From the NCBI RefSeq assembly GCF_008704995.1, contig NZ_CP023747.1:5800001-5864000 (forward strand): 64,000 nucleotides of DNA. The letters run 5' to 3'. This document shows positions 42,325 to 51,157 of this stretch, piece by piece. Made by a program: the position numbers and the translations under genes. The first letter of the stretch is position 1. Each line of letters starts with the position of its first letter. Origin of the DNA: Streptomyces nodosus (GTDB lineage: Bacteria > Actinomycetota > Actinomycetes > Streptomycetales > Streptomycetaceae). The notes beneath the pieces are model-generated. The model ran no database searches and was not told where the DNA came from. It saw nothing but the letters and a program-made list of their open reading frames with translations.

Positions 42325-42761
42325 GGAGTAACTCCCCGGGAGTCGGGGATGGCGCGGAGGCCATCGATAACCCTGCGCAGGACGGAAGCGTCATGCGTGA
42401 CGTCGGTGTGGGGCACATACACCGTCAACTGCCCGGCGGCCCGCAGGTCCTCGGCGAGGACCCGGACCACATTGAGGTGCAGCCGCAGCCGGGCCGCGAT
42501 CTCCGCGATGGACTGCGGACGGCGGCAGGCGGCGACGATGTCGTGCTGCTCGAAGGAAAGCCGGTCGAGCGCCGTGAGACCCGCCACGGTGGCCACCACC
42601 TGGGTCTCGACGGGGACCGGCCGACCGGAGGCGGTGGGTGCCACCCGGCCGGCGGTGACCAGGAACGGCCGTACGGCCGCGACGGGGCCGACCGGGTTCA
42701 CCGGCTCCGCGGGCGCGAAACCGTCCTCGTCGGCGCCGCGCTCGGTGCGGCCGTCCGCCAT
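42321..42761 (-). CDS. cvnC: Conservon DUF742 protein CvnC
   Basis: A 146-residue DUF742 protein. VRPFLVTAGRVAP is the typical N-terminal segment, and FEQHDIVAACRRPQSIAEIAARLRLHLNVVRVLAEDL is a winged-helix-like core, ending in VLRRVIDGLRAIP. Third element of the four-gene conservon, 36 nt after cvnB. It probably bridges sensor and GTPase. Confidence 0.92.
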   Translation of the reverse strand: MADGRTERGADEDGFAPAEPVNPVGPVAAVRPFLVTAGRVAPTASGRPVPVETQVVATVAGLTALDRLSFEQHDIVAACRRPQSIAEIAARLRLHLNVVRVLAEDLRAAGQLTVYVPHTDVTHDASVLRRVIDGLRAIPDSRGVTP

Positions 42762-42797
42762 CGGTGCTACTTCCTTCCTCGACCGGGTGGAGACCGG

Positions 42798-43274
42798 TCA
42801 CCCCGTCGCGGCCGCGCCGACGCTGTTCTTCAGCTCCAGCACCAGCTGGGGGCTGAGGGCGGCACCGGCCCGGTTCGCGAACAGGGTCATCTCATAGGCG
42901 ATGTTGCCCAGCTTGGCCTCCTTGTCGGCGACCACACCGAGCACGGCGCCGCTGCCGATCGAGGAGACCAGTACATGGCCGCCCTCCAGATCGATGATGA
43001 CCTTGTTGAGTTCGCCCAGGCCGTAGTTGCCGGAGGCGCCGGCGGCCAGGCTGGTGATGCCGGAGACGATCGCGGCCAGCCGCTCGGAGTCCGCCTGTTC
43101 GCGCAGCTCGGAGACGGCGATCAGCAGCCCGTCGGAGGAGACGGCGATGGCGTCGACGACCCCTGCCGTCTCATTGGCGAAACGATTGAGCAACCAGGTG
43201 AAGTCGGCTGCGGCGGCCTGGAGATCGGCCGGCGTGGTGCCTCCAGCCGGAGTGTCACCTGTCGACGTACTCAC
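42798..43274 (-). CDS. cvnB: Conservon roadblock/LC7 protein CvnB
   Basis: A 158-residue roadblock/LC7-domain protein, a class that binds small GTPases and regulates their nucleotide state. The core is FTWLLNRFANETAGVVDAIAVSSDGLLIAVS, followed by ERLAAIVSGITSLAAGAS and the strand GHVLVSSIGSGAVLGVVAD. The start GTG 43274 overlaps the cvnA stop by 4 nt. It most likely acts as the GTPase-activating or scaffolding partner of CvnD. Confidence 0.93.
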   Translation of the reverse strand: MSTSTGDTPAGGTTPADLQAAAADFTWLLNRFANETAGVVDAIAVSSDGLLIAVSELREQADSERLAAIVSGITSLAAGASGNYGLGELNKVIIDLEGGHVLVSSIGSGAVLGVVADKEAKLGNIAYEMTLFANRAGAALSPQLVLELKNSVGAAATG

Positions 43275-46054
43275 TGCTCCGCTCCTTCCGGGAGGTGGTT
43301 CTGGTCCTGCGTGTCGTGGGGGGCGGATCGTGGGGTGCTGTCACGGTGGGCGCGCTCCACCGCTGCCTCGAATTCTTCCAGAGCGCTGCGGACTTCGTCA
43401 GCGTCGGCGGTCCGGGGGGCCCGGGGTGCCCGGGGTGCCGAGGGCCGGTCCTGGCCGGCGGTCCGCAGCGTAGCGCCCCGCACCCGCCGCCGCAGCGGCC
43501 GCGGGCCGCCTGCGACGCCCTCGGTGGGGGAGGACGCCGGCACAGGGGCGTCGCCGGTGCGGGGGCGGGGGATGAGCGGGGCCTCCTCGGCGCGGTCGTG
43601 GTCTCCGGCGAGGCCGGGCGCCTCGGCGCGGTCGTGCGCACCGGGTTCCGTACCGTCCGGCCGCTCGTGGTGCTTCTCGGCCGCCCCGTCCCCTTCCGGG
43701 GCGGATCCGCGGCGCGGGACCCTGCGGGGCAGGGCGCCGGGCGCGCCGGCGGTCGGGTGCTCGGCCGGGGGGCGGGCGGCGGGCGTGGCGGACCCGGTGG
43801 CGGGCGTCGCTCCGGGGGTTTCCCGCGCGGCGGACGACGGTACGGGGTCCTCCCCCGCGGCGGACGACGGTACGCGGCCGGACACGGTGTCCGGCGAGGG
43901 CACCGGACCGGACACGGTGGCGGCCGACGGCACCTGGTCCGTCGCGGCCGCGGCAGAGGGCCGCGGGCCGGACGCTCCGGCACCCGAAGGCTTCGGACCG
44001 GAGGCGGCAGACGCCCCGGCGGCGGGCTCGGTCCTGGCGCCGGCGGACTCCGCGGACCTGGTCTTCTCCGGTATGTCCATCGGGCTCATCGTCAGCAGCA
44101 GCGACAGGGGGATCTCGACGGTCGCCGTGACACCACCGCCGGGCGTACGGGACAGGACGACCTCGACCGCCCAGCGCCGCGCCAGCGTGCCCACCACGAA
44201 CAGGCCGAGCACCTTCGTCGGCATCACATCGAGGCGCTCGCGGCGGATCAGCCGGGCGTTCTCCTCGGTGAGCCGCTCGGGGCTCATGCCCAGGCCGTGA
44301 TCCGCGATCGAGATCACCGCGCCCTCGCCGCCCATGTGCACGGTTACTTCGACGGGGCTGTCGGCGGGCGAGAACGCCACGGCGTTCTCCAGGAGTTCGG
44401 CGACCATCAGGGTCAGGTCGCCGATGATGTCGGGCGCCACCATGACCTCGGTGGCGGCGCTCAGCCGTACCCGCTGATAGCCCTCGATCTGGCCGAGCGC
44501 GGCACGTACGACGTTGGTGAGCGCGGTGGGACCGGAGTCCAGGACCGTCTCACGGATGCCGGCGAGCAGCATCAGGCTGTCCGCGTTGCGCCGCAGCCGT
44601 ACCGCGATGTGGTCGATGGAGTAGAGGCGTTCCAGCAGTGCGGGGTCGGTCTCGCCCCGCTCCACCGCGTCGATCAGCGCGAGCTGACGGGTGGTCAGAT
44701 TGCTCACCCGGCGTCCGACGTTGCCGAACATCTCGGCGACATTGCGGCGGCTGAGCACCTGGCGCTCGAGCAGCGCACCGGCGGTGGACTGTACATGGTT
44801 GAACGCCTCGGCGAGTTCGCCGATCTCGTCGTGCGCGGTGACGGGCACCTCGCGCAGCCGCGGCGGCCCGTCGTCCTCGGCGTCGTCGTCGGCGACCCGG
44901 GAGAGTTCCCGGCCCGCGACCTCGGCGACCTGCTGGGCGGCGCCGGTGAGGGCCCGCACCGGCCGCACCACCGAGCGGCGTACCACCACGGAGAAGGCGA
45001 GCCAGCAGGCGAAGCCGAGCACGGTGAGGCCCAGCAGCAGCCCGGCCCGCCACTGGGCGGTGCGGGAGGCGGCGTCGGCCCGGTCGGCGATCTGGTCGAT
45101 CAGTGAGGTGGTGATCTTCAGCCGCTCGTCGGCCTGCTTGGGATAGGAGGCGTATCCGGCCAGGGCGGCCTCAAAGCCGTGGCGGACCTCGGCCGGGGTG
45201 CCCGCCTGGAGTCCGCTGGGGTCGACCTGGAGCTCGGCGTACGCCTCGGCGATCTCCCGCTGGGCGACGTTGTGCTCGATGCCGGAGAGCTCGTCCACCT
45301 GCTCGTCGGTGGCGAACCGTGCGAACCGGTCGGCCTGGTAGAGGTACAGCTCATGGGCGCCGACCGCGCCGGTGAACTCGATCAGCGCATTGCTGTCCCC
45401 GGTCGTCGCGGAGAAGACGCCGGTCTCGAAGGAACCGTGCGCGGCGTCGGCCCGCAGCAGCGAGTCGAGCAGATGGCCGGTGAAGGTGTCGGCGAGGTCC
45501 TGGTTCCGGTCCAGTCCGAGGCCGTCGATCAGGCCCTTGGCGACGTTGGTGTAGGCCGGGTCGATGTTGTCCGCGGGCAGATACCCCTGCTCGACGGTCT
45601 CGCGCAGACCCGCCAGGCCCTCGGCCTCCCTGAGCGCCTGGTTCTCCGTCGTCGGCAGCCGGTCCCCGAAGGTCTCCCGGACCGTCGCGACCTGGGCGTC
45701 CACGGCCTTCTGGGCCGCGCGGTAGGCGGCCAGCGAGGGCTGGTAGTCACCGACGGCCGCCTCATAGCGCACGGAGAGCAGAATGGCCTGCTGGTGTTCG
45801 GCCTCCACCCGGCCCACCAGACGGGCGACCTGGGTGCTGTCGCGGACGAGCCGGGCCGCCGACTGCGCCCGGTCCGACTGCTGCGCCAGATCGGTGATGA
45901 GATAGGCGAGCAGCACGGCGACCACCGCGAGCGGTACACCGACCAGGACATTGAGCTTGCGCCGGAAGGGCCATCGGTCGGCGAAGCCGCGTAGGCCGCC
46001 CCACGGCGGCGACGGCGCCGGGCGGGCCGGCGCGTCCACCTCGTTCGTGGACAC
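43271..46054 (-). CDS. cvnA: Conservon sensor histidine-kinase-like protein CvnA
   Basis: A 927-residue membrane sensor. A short N-terminal leader is followed by transmembrane helix 1 (about 36-58), a large extracytoplasmic nitrate/nitrite-sensing (NIT) type helical domain to about 330, and transmembrane helix 2 (about 335-358). A HAMP segment and an HATPase domain follow (about 540-650, with N-box ELLENAVAFSPADSPVEV and G-box DHGLGMS). Residues from about 680 on are a long Pro/Ala/Ser-rich tail with repeated VPSA/PSA blocks. There is no clear phospho-accepting His. GTG 46054, 4 nt after GGAGG, is preferred to TTG 46057. It is divergent from the ABC binding-protein gene. Confidence 0.9.
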   Translation of the reverse strand: MSTNEVDAPARPAPSPPWGGLRGFADRWPFRRKLNVLVGVPLAVVAVLLAYLITDLAQQSDRAQSAARLVRDSTQVARLVGRVEAEHQQAILLSVRYEAAVGDYQPSLAAYRAAQKAVDAQVATVRETFGDRLPTTENQALREAEGLAGLRETVEQGYLPADNIDPAYTNVAKGLIDGLGLDRNQDLADTFTGHLLDSLLRADAAHGSFETGVFSATTGDSNALIEFTGAVGAHELYLYQADRFARFATDEQVDELSGIEHNVAQREIAEAYAELQVDPSGLQAGTPAEVRHGFEAALAGYASYPKQADERLKITTSLIDQIADRADAASRTAQWRAGLLLGLTVLGFACWLAFSVVVRRSVVRPVRALTGAAQQVAEVAGRELSRVADDDAEDDGPPRLREVPVTAHDEIGELAEAFNHVQSTAGALLERQVLSRRNVAEMFGNVGRRVSNLTTRQLALIDAVERGETDPALLERLYSIDHIAVRLRRNADSLMLLAGIRETVLDSGPTALTNVVRAALGQIEGYQRVRLSAATEVMVAPDIIGDLTLMVAELLENAVAFSPADSPVEVTVHMGGEGAVISIADHGLGMSPERLTEENARLIRRERLDVMPTKVLGLFVVGTLARRWAVEVVLSRTPGGGVTATVEIPLSLLLTMSPMDIPEKTRSAESAGARTEPAAGASAASGPKPSGAGASGPRPSAAAATDQVPSAATVSGPVPSPDTVSGRVPSSAAGEDPVPSSAARETPGATPATGSATPAARPPAEHPTAGAPGALPRRVPRRGSAPEGDGAAEKHHERPDGTEPGAHDRAEAPGLAGDHDRAEEAPLIPRPRTGDAPVPASSPTEGVAGGPRPLRRRVRGATLRTAGQDRPSAPRAPRAPRTADADEVRSALEEFEAAVERAHRDSTPRSAPHDTQDQNHLPEGAEQ

Positions 46055-46484
46055 CAAGCCTCCTTCGAAGGCGTCTCAGCGCGTGCGAGGACTTCGCATG
46101 ACCGTCATTGACCGTCATTGACCGAGCGGGCTCGCAAGCGGAAACCGACCGGGGTCGGTGCAGAACCGTACAGGACGGACCTGGACGCCGTTGTCCGCCC
46201 ACAGTGCTGCTCGTCGACAACTTCCGGGAGACTACAGCCTCTTCGGACTCCGGCTCCGGTGGCCCTACGTCAAGAATCCATTACGAAGAGCGCGCGGTTC
46301 CCCCGCGGTCCTTCCCTTGGTTCTTCACCTCAGACGTACGCAACTGGCCCCTTATCGAAGCCGATCGGTGACCAGAATGCGCTTGACTGATCGAGAACCG
46401 GCTGGATTGGATCAGTTGGGTGCGGGTGTCCGTATGCCGCACAGCGCCAGTCCTGCCCCCATCCCTCGGCCCGGAACGGGAATC
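46055..46484. promoter_or_regulatory. Divergent promoter region between cvnA and the binding-protein gene
   Basis: A 430-bp gene-free stretch. Near cvnA is a tandem 10-nt repeat (ACCGTCATTG at 46101-46110 and 46111-46120). Close to the binding-protein gene, TTGACT (about 46384) is a candidate -35, and ACTGATC/GATCAGT form a 7-bp dyad spaced by 16 nt (about 46386-46415) that could be an operator. The reading frame extends upstream through here, but the codons look non-coding. Confidence 0.45.
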
Positions 46485-47447
46485 GTGACTTCTACCGCGA
46501 ACACCAGCACGTCCAGCAGGAGACTCCCCGGTGCGGCGGCCGTCGCGCTGGCCGCCACGGCGGCGCTGCTCGCGGGGTGTTCCTCGTCCGGCGACGACAC
46601 GTCCGACAACCCGCTGTCGGGCGGCAAGCCCGAGGGTGACACGGTCGTCGTCGGCTCCAACAACTTCGCCGAGAGCATCCTGATCGCCGACATCTACGGC
46701 GAGGCCCTCAAGGCCAAGGGCATCAACGTCAGTTACAAGCCCAACATCGGCAGCCGCGAGACCACCTACGGCCTGCTGAAGAACGGCTCCATCACGGTCC
46801 TTCCCGAGTACAATGGCGCGCTGCTCGCCTATCTCGACAAGAACGCCGCTCCGAAGACGGTCGCCGCGACCACGGCCGCCATCGAGGCCAAGCTGGACTC
46901 CAAGCTGACGCTGCTGGAGCCGGCGGCCGCGGAGGACAAGGACGCCGTCGTGGTCAACGCGGCCACCGCGAAGAAGTACCACCTCACCGACAAGTCCAGC
47001 ATCGAGGACCTCGGCGCGATCGCCAAGGACCTGGTCATCGGCGGCTCCCCGGAGTTCCAGACCCGGCAGCAGGGCCTGGTGGGCCTGAAGACGCTCTACG
47101 GCCTCGACTTCAAGTCCTTCAAGGCGCTGGACGCGGGCGGCACGCTGACCCAGGCGGCGCTGAAGAAGGACACCATCCAGGCCGCGGACCTCTTCACCAC
47201 CGACCCGACCATCGCCAAGGAGGGCTTTGTGATCCTCCAGGACCCGAAGAACCTCTTCGGGTTCGAGAACGTCCAGCCGCTGGTCTACAAGTCGGGACTG
47301 TCGAAGGAGGGCGTCGAGGCGCTCGACGCGGTGTCGGCCAAGCTGGACACCCCGACCCTGCTCCGCCTGGACAGCCAGGTGCAGCTGGAGAACAAGGACC
47401 CGCTGGACGTCGCCAAGGCCTGGCTGAAGTCGGCCGGACTGGACTGA
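46485..47447 (+). CDS. Glycine betaine/choline-type ABC transporter substrate-binding lipoprotein
   Basis: A 320-residue lipid-anchored binding protein (OpuCC/ProX type). The lipobox is AALLAGCSSSGDD, then VVVGSNNFAESILIADIYGEALKAKG begins the periplasmic-binding-protein fold. The mid-region SRETTYGLLKNGSITVLPEYNGALLAYLD supplies the substrate pocket. GTG 46485 gives a normal signal peptide (MTSTANTSTSSRRLPGAAAVALAATAALLAGC region); longer starts would place 40 or more residues before it. It should serve the ATPase and permeases at 39099-41607. Confidence 0.88.
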   Translation: MTSTANTSTSSRRLPGAAAVALAATAALLAGCSSSGDDTSDNPLSGGKPEGDTVVVGSNNFAESILIADIYGEALKAKGINVSYKPNIGSRETTYGLLKNGSITVLPEYNGALLAYLDKNAAPKTVAATTAAIEAKLDSKLTLLEPAAAEDKDAVVVNAATAKKYHLTDKSSIEDLGAIAKDLVIGGSPEFQTRQQGLVGLKTLYGLDFKSFKALDAGGTLTQAALKKDTIQAADLFTTDPTIAKEGFVILQDPKNLFGFENVQPLVYKSGLSKEGVEALDAVSAKLDTPTLLRLDSQVQLENKDPLDVAKAWLKSAGLD

Positions 47448-47457
47448 CCTCCCCGCC

Positions 47458-48954
47458 ATGGACACCACCGCGAACGAACCCACGGGTGCGCCGCCGCCCA
47501 CCGGTTCCGGCGGTGACCGTGTCGTTCTCGACGGCACCGGCCTCGACGTCGACGGGGTGGTCCGCCTCGCCGACGCCGAGGCCGTGCCCGAGGTGCCCGC
47601 CGGGGCACTGGAAAGGGCCCGGCGTTCCTGGCGCACGGCCGAGCGGCTCGCCGCCACCGGCCGGCTGTACGGCCGCGGCACGGGGGTGGGCGCCCACCGC
47701 TCGGTGACGGTCGCGGCGCAGGACGAGGCGGACCACGGGCTGCGACTGCTGCGCAGCCATGCGGGCGGGGCGGGAGCCCTGCTGCCGGCCCGTGACGTCC
47801 GGGCGATGCTGGCCGTGCGCGCCAACCAGCTGCTGGCGGGCGGCTCCGGCATCCAGCCCGCCTTCGTCACCGCCCTCACCGACGCCCTGCGGCTCGGTGT
47901 GCATCCCGCCGTCAACGAGTACGGCGGGCTCGGCACCGGCGATCTGACGGCGCTCGCCCAGACCGGGCTCACCCTGATCGGGGAACGCCCCTGGCTCGGC
48001 GACCCGGCCGGCGGTCTGCCCGCGCCCGTGGTCCCGCGGCCCGGTGACGCGCTGGCCCTGCTCAGCAGCAACGCCCTGGCCCTCGGCAGGGCCGCGCTGG
48101 TCTGCCACGAGCTGACGGTGCTGCTGCGGGCCACCCATGCGGTGGCCGCCCTGTCGCTGGCCGCGGTGTCCGGCTCCCTGGAGGCCTACGCGGCCCCGGT
48201 GCACGCCCTGCGCCCCTATCCGGGGGCGGCCCGCGCCGCCGGGGAGGTGCGGCGGCTGCTGGGCGTTTCCGACCGGTCGGCGCCGGCCGGGGAGCGGATC
48301 CAGGACCCGTACGGCTTCCGGGCCTTCCCCCAGGTGCACGGGCCCGCCCTGGAGGCCGTCGACGCGCTGCGCGGGATCATCGGGGTGGAGGTCAACTGCC
48401 CCTCGGAGAACCCGCTGATCGGTGAGGACGGCACGGCCCACCACCACGGCGGCTTCTTCGCGGCGCCGCTCGGCCTGGCCCTGGACGGACTGTGCCTGGC
48501 CCTGCTGGGGACCGCCCGGCTGTCCGCCGCCCGGCTGACCGCGCTCGGCCGGCCGGACCTCACCGGACTGCCCGCGTTCCTGGCCCCGGGCCCCGTCGGC
48601 AGCTCCGGCACGATGATCCTGGAGTACACCGCCCACTCCGCGCTGGCCGAGCTGCACGCCTGCGCGTCCCCCGCCTCGGCGAACCATGCCGTCCTCTCGC
48701 ACGGTCTCGAGGAGGCGGCCAGCTTCGCCTCGCAGGCCGTCCGCCAGACCCTGCGGGCGGCGGACGCCTACCGCACCGTCCTGGCCTGCGAACTCGTCGT
48801 GGCGGTACGGGCGTCGAGGCTCCGCACGGTCCCACCCGCGATCCCGGCCTTCACCCGGGCCGCGGCGGTGCTGCCCCAGGGCACGGAGGACCGTCCCCTG
48901 ACGGCGGACGTGGCCGCGGCGGCCGAACTGCTGCCGGTGCTGGCGCGGTTGTAG
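47458..48954 (+). CDS. Aromatic amino acid lyase (HAL/PAL) family protein lacking the MIO triad
   Basis: A 498-residue member of the histidine/phenylalanine ammonia-lyase family. The catalytic Tyr loop (LYGRGTGVGAH, Y71), the IQDPYGFRAFPQVHG segment and EVNCPSENPL are conserved. The electrophile-forming Ala-Ser-Gly in GSVGASGDLAPL has become GLGTGDLTAL (residues 157-164), one residue shorter and without the Ser. A canonical MIO prosthetic group therefore seems impossible, and the activity is doubtful. It begins 10 nt after the binding-protein stop, so it belongs to that transcript. Confidence 0.82.
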   Translation: MDTTANEPTGAPPPTGSGGDRVVLDGTGLDVDGVVRLADAEAVPEVPAGALERARRSWRTAERLAATGRLYGRGTGVGAHRSVTVAAQDEADHGLRLLRSHAGGAGALLPARDVRAMLAVRANQLLAGGSGIQPAFVTALTDALRLGVHPAVNEYGGLGTGDLTALAQTGLTLIGERPWLGDPAGGLPAPVVPRPGDALALLSSNALALGRAALVCHELTVLLRATHAVAALSLAAVSGSLEAYAAPVHALRPYPGAARAAGEVRRLLGVSDRSAPAGERIQDPYGFRAFPQVHGPALEAVDALRGIIGVEVNCPSENPLIGEDGTAHHHGGFFAAPLGLALDGLCLALLGTARLSAARLTALGRPDLTGLPAFLAPGPVGSSGTMILEYTAHSALAELHACASPASANHAVLSHGLEEAASFASQAVRQTLRAADAYRTVLACELVVAVRASRLRTVPPAIPAFTRAAAVLPQGTEDRPLTADVAAAAELLPVLARL

Positions 48955-48989
48955 GGATCGCTCCCCGCCCGGCGGGTGGTGGGCCGGGA

Positions 48990-49035
48990 CGTGCCCGCAC
49001 CCCGGGGGCGGAAGGCCGCCCGGGGTGTGGGCACG
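48990..49035. terminator. Terminator after the lyase-like gene
   Basis: A long stem of 20-22 nt arms (48990-49011 with 49016-49035), with one wobble and a 2-nt bulge. It lies between convergent genes. Confidence 0.8.
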
Positions 49036-49039
49036 GACC

Positions 49040-49963
49040 TCAGGGCTTGCGGGCGACGGCTCCGTACATCGCGATGTCCTCGTCCCGGATGCCCTGCTCA
49101 CCGCCGCCGTCCGGATGCCACTTGTGCACCTGGACCACACCGGGCTCCACCAGCTCCAGGCCCTCGAAGAACTCGTGCGCCTCGTCGATGGTCCGCAGCC
49201 GCATCGGCATGTTGCGCGCCGCGTACTCGCGCGCCACCCGTCCCACCTCCTCGGGGGCGAACTCGGCCGTGCCGATGGACATCGCCAGGTAGCTCCCGGA
49301 CGGCAGCGGTTCGAGCAGCCGGCGGACGATGCCGACCGCGTCGTCCTCGTCCAGCATGAAATGCACGATCGCGATGACCGTCAGCGCGACCGGCTGGTCC
49401 AGATCCAGGGTCTCGCGGAACTCCGGCGCGGCCAGAATGGCCTCCGGATCGCGGAAGTCGGCCTCGACATACGCCGTCCGGCCCTCGGGCGTGCTGGCCA
49501 GCAGTCCCTGGGAGAGGGTGAGCACGATCGGGTCGTTGTCGACGTACACCACCCGGGACGAGGGGGCCACCGACTGGGCGATCTCATGCAGGTTGGGGGA
49601 GGTGGGGATGCCGGTGCCGACGTCCAGGAACTGGCGTATCCCCGCCTCCTCGGCGAGCCAGCGCACCGCCCGGTTCATCCAGTCGCGGTTGGCGCGCATA
49701 TGGATGGGGAGCGCGGGCCACTCCCGCGCCATGGCGTCACCCGCCTCCTTGTCGGCCGGGTAGTAGTCCTTTCCGCCCAGGATGTAGTCGTAGATGCGCG
49801 CCGAGTGCGCGTTCTCGGTGTCGATACGGTCGGCCGGCCATCCGTTGTCGGGCAACGCCGCCTCCAGGTCTCGTCGATGGGTGGTGGGGTGAACGAGCGG
49901 TCGATGGGAGTGCAGGTCAGGGCCCGGGAAGGCCCAGGGGGAACCGGGGGACGCGGGGGACAC
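49040..49963 (-). CDS. SAM-dependent methyltransferase (DUF574 type)
   Basis: A 307-residue methyltransferase of the DUF574 group typical of streptomycetes. NAHSARIYDYILGGKDYY is the family hallmark. QFLDVGTGIPTSPNLHEIAQ is the SAM-binding motif I, with VVYVDNDPIVL as motif II. The substrate is unknown; many members sit beside XRE regulators as here. GTG 49963 is the longest start and could be too long by about 20 residues. The XRE gene ends 24 nt upstream on the same strand. Confidence 0.85.
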   Translation of the reverse strand: MSPASPGSPWAFPGPDLHSHRPLVHPTTHRRDLEAALPDNGWPADRIDTENAHSARIYDYILGGKDYYPADKEAGDAMAREWPALPIHMRANRDWMNRAVRWLAEEAGIRQFLDVGTGIPTSPNLHEIAQSVAPSSRVVYVDNDPIVLTLSQGLLASTPEGRTAYVEADFRDPEAILAAPEFRETLDLDQPVALTVIAIVHFMLDEDDAVGIVRRLLEPLPSGSYLAMSIGTAEFAPEEVGRVAREYAARNMPMRLRTIDEAHEFFEGLELVEPGVVQVHKWHPDGGGEQGIRDEDIAMYGAVARKP

Positions 49964-49987
49964 CGGGAGCGGGAGCGGAGGGCGGCC

Positions 49988-50863
49988 TCACAGCTCCTTC
50001 CGGATCGCGCCGAGCAGCGCCTCGGTCTTGGTCGGCGGGGCGGACTGGGCGCCCAGCCGGTCCAGGGCCTCGCGGTAGACCACCACGTCGTCGCCCTTGT
50101 CGAGATAGACGGCGCCCACCAGGCCGCTCAGATACGCGATGTCCGGCAGCTCGGGGGCCCTGAACCTGAGGAGATGGAAGGCGCCGGCGCGCAGCGCGGG
50201 GTGCGGGCCGTTGCGGAACGGCATGATCTGCACGGTGACATGGGGGAGCGCGTGCATCGCCATCAGATGGTCGATCTGGGCGCGCATCACCCGGGGGCCG
50301 CCCACCGGCCAGCGCAGCACGGTCTCGTCCATCACGATCCACACGCGCGGCGGTGAGGGGCGCGACAGCAGTTCCTGGCGCCGCATGCGCAACGCCACTC
50401 CCCGCTCGGTCGCCCCGGGCGGCGCGTGCGGATTGCCGGCGCTCAGCAGGGCGCGGGCGTAGTCCTCCGTCTGCAGCAGCCCGGGCACGAACTCCGGCTC
50501 GTACCCGCGGATCTGCAGGGCCGCCTGTTCCAGGCTCAGATAGGCGGCGAACCAGTCCGGCAGCACATCGCGGTAGGTGTGCCACCAGCCGCGCTTGTTG
50601 GCCTCGCGGACCGACTGCAGAAAGGTGTCGATCTCCTGCTGGTCCGTGACGCCGTACGTCTGCAGCAGTTTCTCGGTGTCCGCGAGGCGCAGCCGGGCCA
50701 CCTTGGCGGCCTCCATACGGCGGATCGTGGAGTGGCTGACCCCGATGGCCTCGGCGGCCTGCTCGAAGCTGAGTCCGGCCCTGCTCCGCAGCTCCTCCAG
50801 CTGTCTGCCGAGGATCATGCGCAGCACGGAAGGAGCGCCGCCCCAGTCGGTCTCCGCGCTCAC
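49988..50863 (-). CDS. XRE-family regulator with DUF5753
   Basis: A 291-residue WhiJ-like regulator. The helix-turn-helix spans about 18-75 (LGRQLEELRSRAGLSFEQAAEAIGVSHSTIRRMEAAKVARL). The DUF5753 domain follows from about 110 (WFAAYLSLEQAALQIRGYEPEFVPGLLQTEDYARALL). GTG 50863 has a G-rich site (GGGGGTAGGC) upstream. It is followed by the methyltransferase rather than a DUF397 gene, and is divergent from an ATP-binding protein, a variant of the XRE/ATPase arrangement. Confidence 0.88.
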   Translation of the reverse strand: MSAETDWGGAPSVLRMILGRQLEELRSRAGLSFEQAAEAIGVSHSTIRRMEAAKVARLRLADTEKLLQTYGVTDQQEIDTFLQSVREANKRGWWHTYRDVLPDWFAAYLSLEQAALQIRGYEPEFVPGLLQTEDYARALLSAGNPHAPPGATERGVALRMRRQELLSRPSPPRVWIVMDETVLRWPVGGPRVMRAQIDHLMAMHALPHVTVQIMPFRNGPHPALRAGAFHLLRFRAPELPDIAYLSGLVGAVYLDKGDDVVVYREALDRLGAQSAPPTKTEALLGAIRKEL

Positions 50864-51157
50864 GCCTACCCCCTTGCCGGGACATCTGCACGGTCGCGGT
50901 CCGTCGCGATCAGCCCCCGACCGGAGCAGCATGCACCTCGGCCGCTGCAATTTTCAACTCGTCGGTTGCGGGGCGTTGTTGGCGAGTGTCAGAGTGTCCA
51001 TACCGTCGGCGGTCGGTGAACGAGGCCCTGAAAAGGGCCCGGTTGGGGGAGACGCTGCGACCCGGTGTGCGCCAAGCGCTGTGCCCGGGCCGCGTACCGA
51101 GGCGACCGGCGGTGAGGCACCGGCCATGGTGCCCCGGCAGAAGAAAGGCGAACGGAA

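Noticed and set aside
46158..46484. An extended N-terminus of the binding-protein reading frame
   Set aside because: It would put over 100 basic, non-family residues before a perfect lipoprotein signal peptide; GTG 46485 gives a normal one.
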